64,000 nt of DNA, taken from NCBI RefSeq assembly GCF_021044685.1, contig NZ_CP088014.1, forward strand, positions 5,504,001 to 5,568,000, read 5' to 3'. Under the pieces are notes generated by a model. It was given only the letters and a program-made list of their open reading frames with translations. It searched no databases and had not been told where the DNA came from. The position numbers were made by a program, and so were the translations under genes. Source of the DNA: Bradyrhizobium daqingense. GTDB lineage: Bacteria > Pseudomonadota > Alphaproteobacteria > Rhizobiales > Xanthobacteraceae. This document shows positions 63,098-64,000 of the stretch, one piece after another (position 1 is the stretch's first letter; every line of letters begins with the position of its first letter).

Positions 63098-64000
63098 ATG
63101 TCCTCCCTCACCTTCTCGCACACCGTGACCGAGCGCTTCCTGCGCTACGTCACCATCGACACCCAGTCCGATCCGGATTCCCCCAATTCGCCTTCCACCG
63201 AGAAGCAGAAGGATCTCGGACGCGTGCTCGCTGCCGAGCTGAAGACCATGGGCGTTGCGGACGCCCATCTCGACGATTACGGCTATGTCTATGGCACCAT
63301 CCCGGCCAACACCGACAAGAAGGTGCCGGTGATCTGCTTCTGCTCGCATATGGACACCTCGCCCGACGTCACCGGCAAGGACGTCAAGCCGCAAGTTCTG
63401 AAGAACTATCGTGGCGGCGACATCACCCTGCCCGGCGACACCAGCCAGGTGATCCGCTTCAATGAGCACCCTGCGCTGAAGAACCAGATCGGCAACGACA
63501 TCATCACCAGCGACGGCACCACGCTGCTGGGCGCCGACAACAAGGCCGGCGTCGCCGAGATCATGGATGCCGCGCATTTCTTCATCAACAACCCCGATGT
63601 GAAGCACGGCACCATCAAGATCCTGTTCACGCCGGATGAGGAGATCGGCCGCGGCGTCGACAATGTCGACCTGAACAAGCTGGGCGCCGACTTCGGCTAC
63701 ACCATGGACGGCGAAAGCGCCGGCTGCGTCGAGGACGAGACCTTCTCGGCCGACGGGGCCACCATCACCATCACCGGCGTCAGCGCCCATCCGGGCTACG
63801 CCAAGGGCAAGATGGAGCACGCAATCAAGATCGCCGCCGCCATCGTCGAGCGCCTGCCGAAGGAAGGCTGCTCGCCCGAGACGACCTCGGGCAAGCAGGG
63901 TTTTCTGCATCCTGTCGGCATCGAGGGCGCGCTGGAGCAGGCGACGCTGTCCTTCATCGTGCGCGACTTCACCGAGGAAGGCTTGAAGGAGAAGGAGGTC
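63098..64000 (+). CDS. pepT: peptidase T (tripeptide aminopeptidase), cut by the window end
   Basis: The first 301 residues of a protein of about 400. M20 metallopeptidase: CFCSHMDTSPDVTGKDVKP, LLGADNKAGVAEIMD and ILFTPDEEIGRGVDNVD give the two-zinc site, and SAHPGYAKGKM is the dimerisation-domain loop. Cleaves N-terminal residues from tripeptides in the cytoplasm. The frame is open at 64000, so the 3' end lies outside. Confidence 0.94.
   Translation, partial: MSSLTFSHTVTERFLRYVTIDTQSDPDSPNSPSTEKQKDLGRVLAAELKTMGVADAHLDDYGYVYGTIPANTDKKVPVICFCSHMDTSPDVTGKDVKPQVLKNYRGGDITLPGDTSQVIRFNEHPALKNQIGNDIITSDGTTLLGADNKAGVAEIMDAAHFFINNPDVKHGTIKILFTPDEEIGRGVDNVDLNKLGADFGYTMDGESAGCVEDETFSADGATITITGVSAHPGYAKGKMEHAIKIAAAIVERLPKEGCSPETTSGKQGFLHPVGIEGALEQATLSFIVRDFTEEGLKEKEV

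Overview
The window is a GC-rich alphaproteobacterial chromosome segment that most resembles Bradyrhizobium or a close relative. The basis is tandem DUF3551 secreted proteins, an alphaproteobacterial-type ProS, GTTC-N7-GTTC LexA boxes, a complete 14-gene nuo operon followed by birA, RNase J and DUF1467 genes, and many short lineage-specific membrane or secreted proteins. I see no integrase, transposase, phage, CRISPR array or rRNA.

Layout. 0.2-5 kb: a Tat-exported beta-carbonic anhydrase, dnaE, and upstream of dnaE an unlisted 32-residue membrane peptide behind a promoter covered by two LexA boxes. 5-17.8 kb: an accessory block with an outer-membrane beta-barrel protein, two DUF3551 proteins, an MFS exporter, a MocR-type regulator divergent from an AhpD-like/HD pair, a periplasmic ClpP-fold protein, a large hybrid histidine kinase, and an XRE regulator divergent from a quinone-oxidoreductase-like gene. 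17.9-21.3 kb: lolD, lolC/E and proS. This block seems to separate lolD from dnaE, which are often close together in related genomes.

21.4-28.7 kb: one minus-strand operon of seven genes that looks like a copper acquisition and handling system: DUF2946 protein, TonB-dependent receptor, a beta-propeller protein with Cys/His clusters, a TlpA-like thioredoxin, a PCuAC chaperone, a YcnI-like (DUF1775) protein and a CopC-CopD fusion. 28.7-29.6 kb: noncoding DNA with a strong terminator that follows no gene, and a decayed globin gene. 29.7-33.2 kb: a sugar-type ABC importer (binding protein, double ATPase, permease). 33.2-39.1 kb: interspersed repeats, an ATC-hydrolase/RidA pair divergent from a short LysR regulator, mtnK, DUF937 and GlsB-like genes, and a duplicated gene fragment.

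39.1-57.8 kb: the complex I operon, read leftwards nuoA-B-C-D-(FkbM methyltransferase)-E-(66-aa membrane protein)-F-G-H-I-J-K-L-M-N, continuing into birA, rnj, methylmalonyl-CoA epimerase and DUF1467. 58-61.8 kb: a ferric-siderophore type TonB receptor with a PepSY reductase-like protein and a small membrane protein. 62-64 kb: a small conserved protein, tRNA-Asp, an HU-family protein and the start of pepT, which runs off the window.

The observations I would follow first are the SOS-controlled 32-aa peptide (a candidate SidA-type division inhibitor), the copper operon with its unusual beta-propeller, the methyltransferase embedded in nuo, and the terminator that follows no gene near 29.15 kb.
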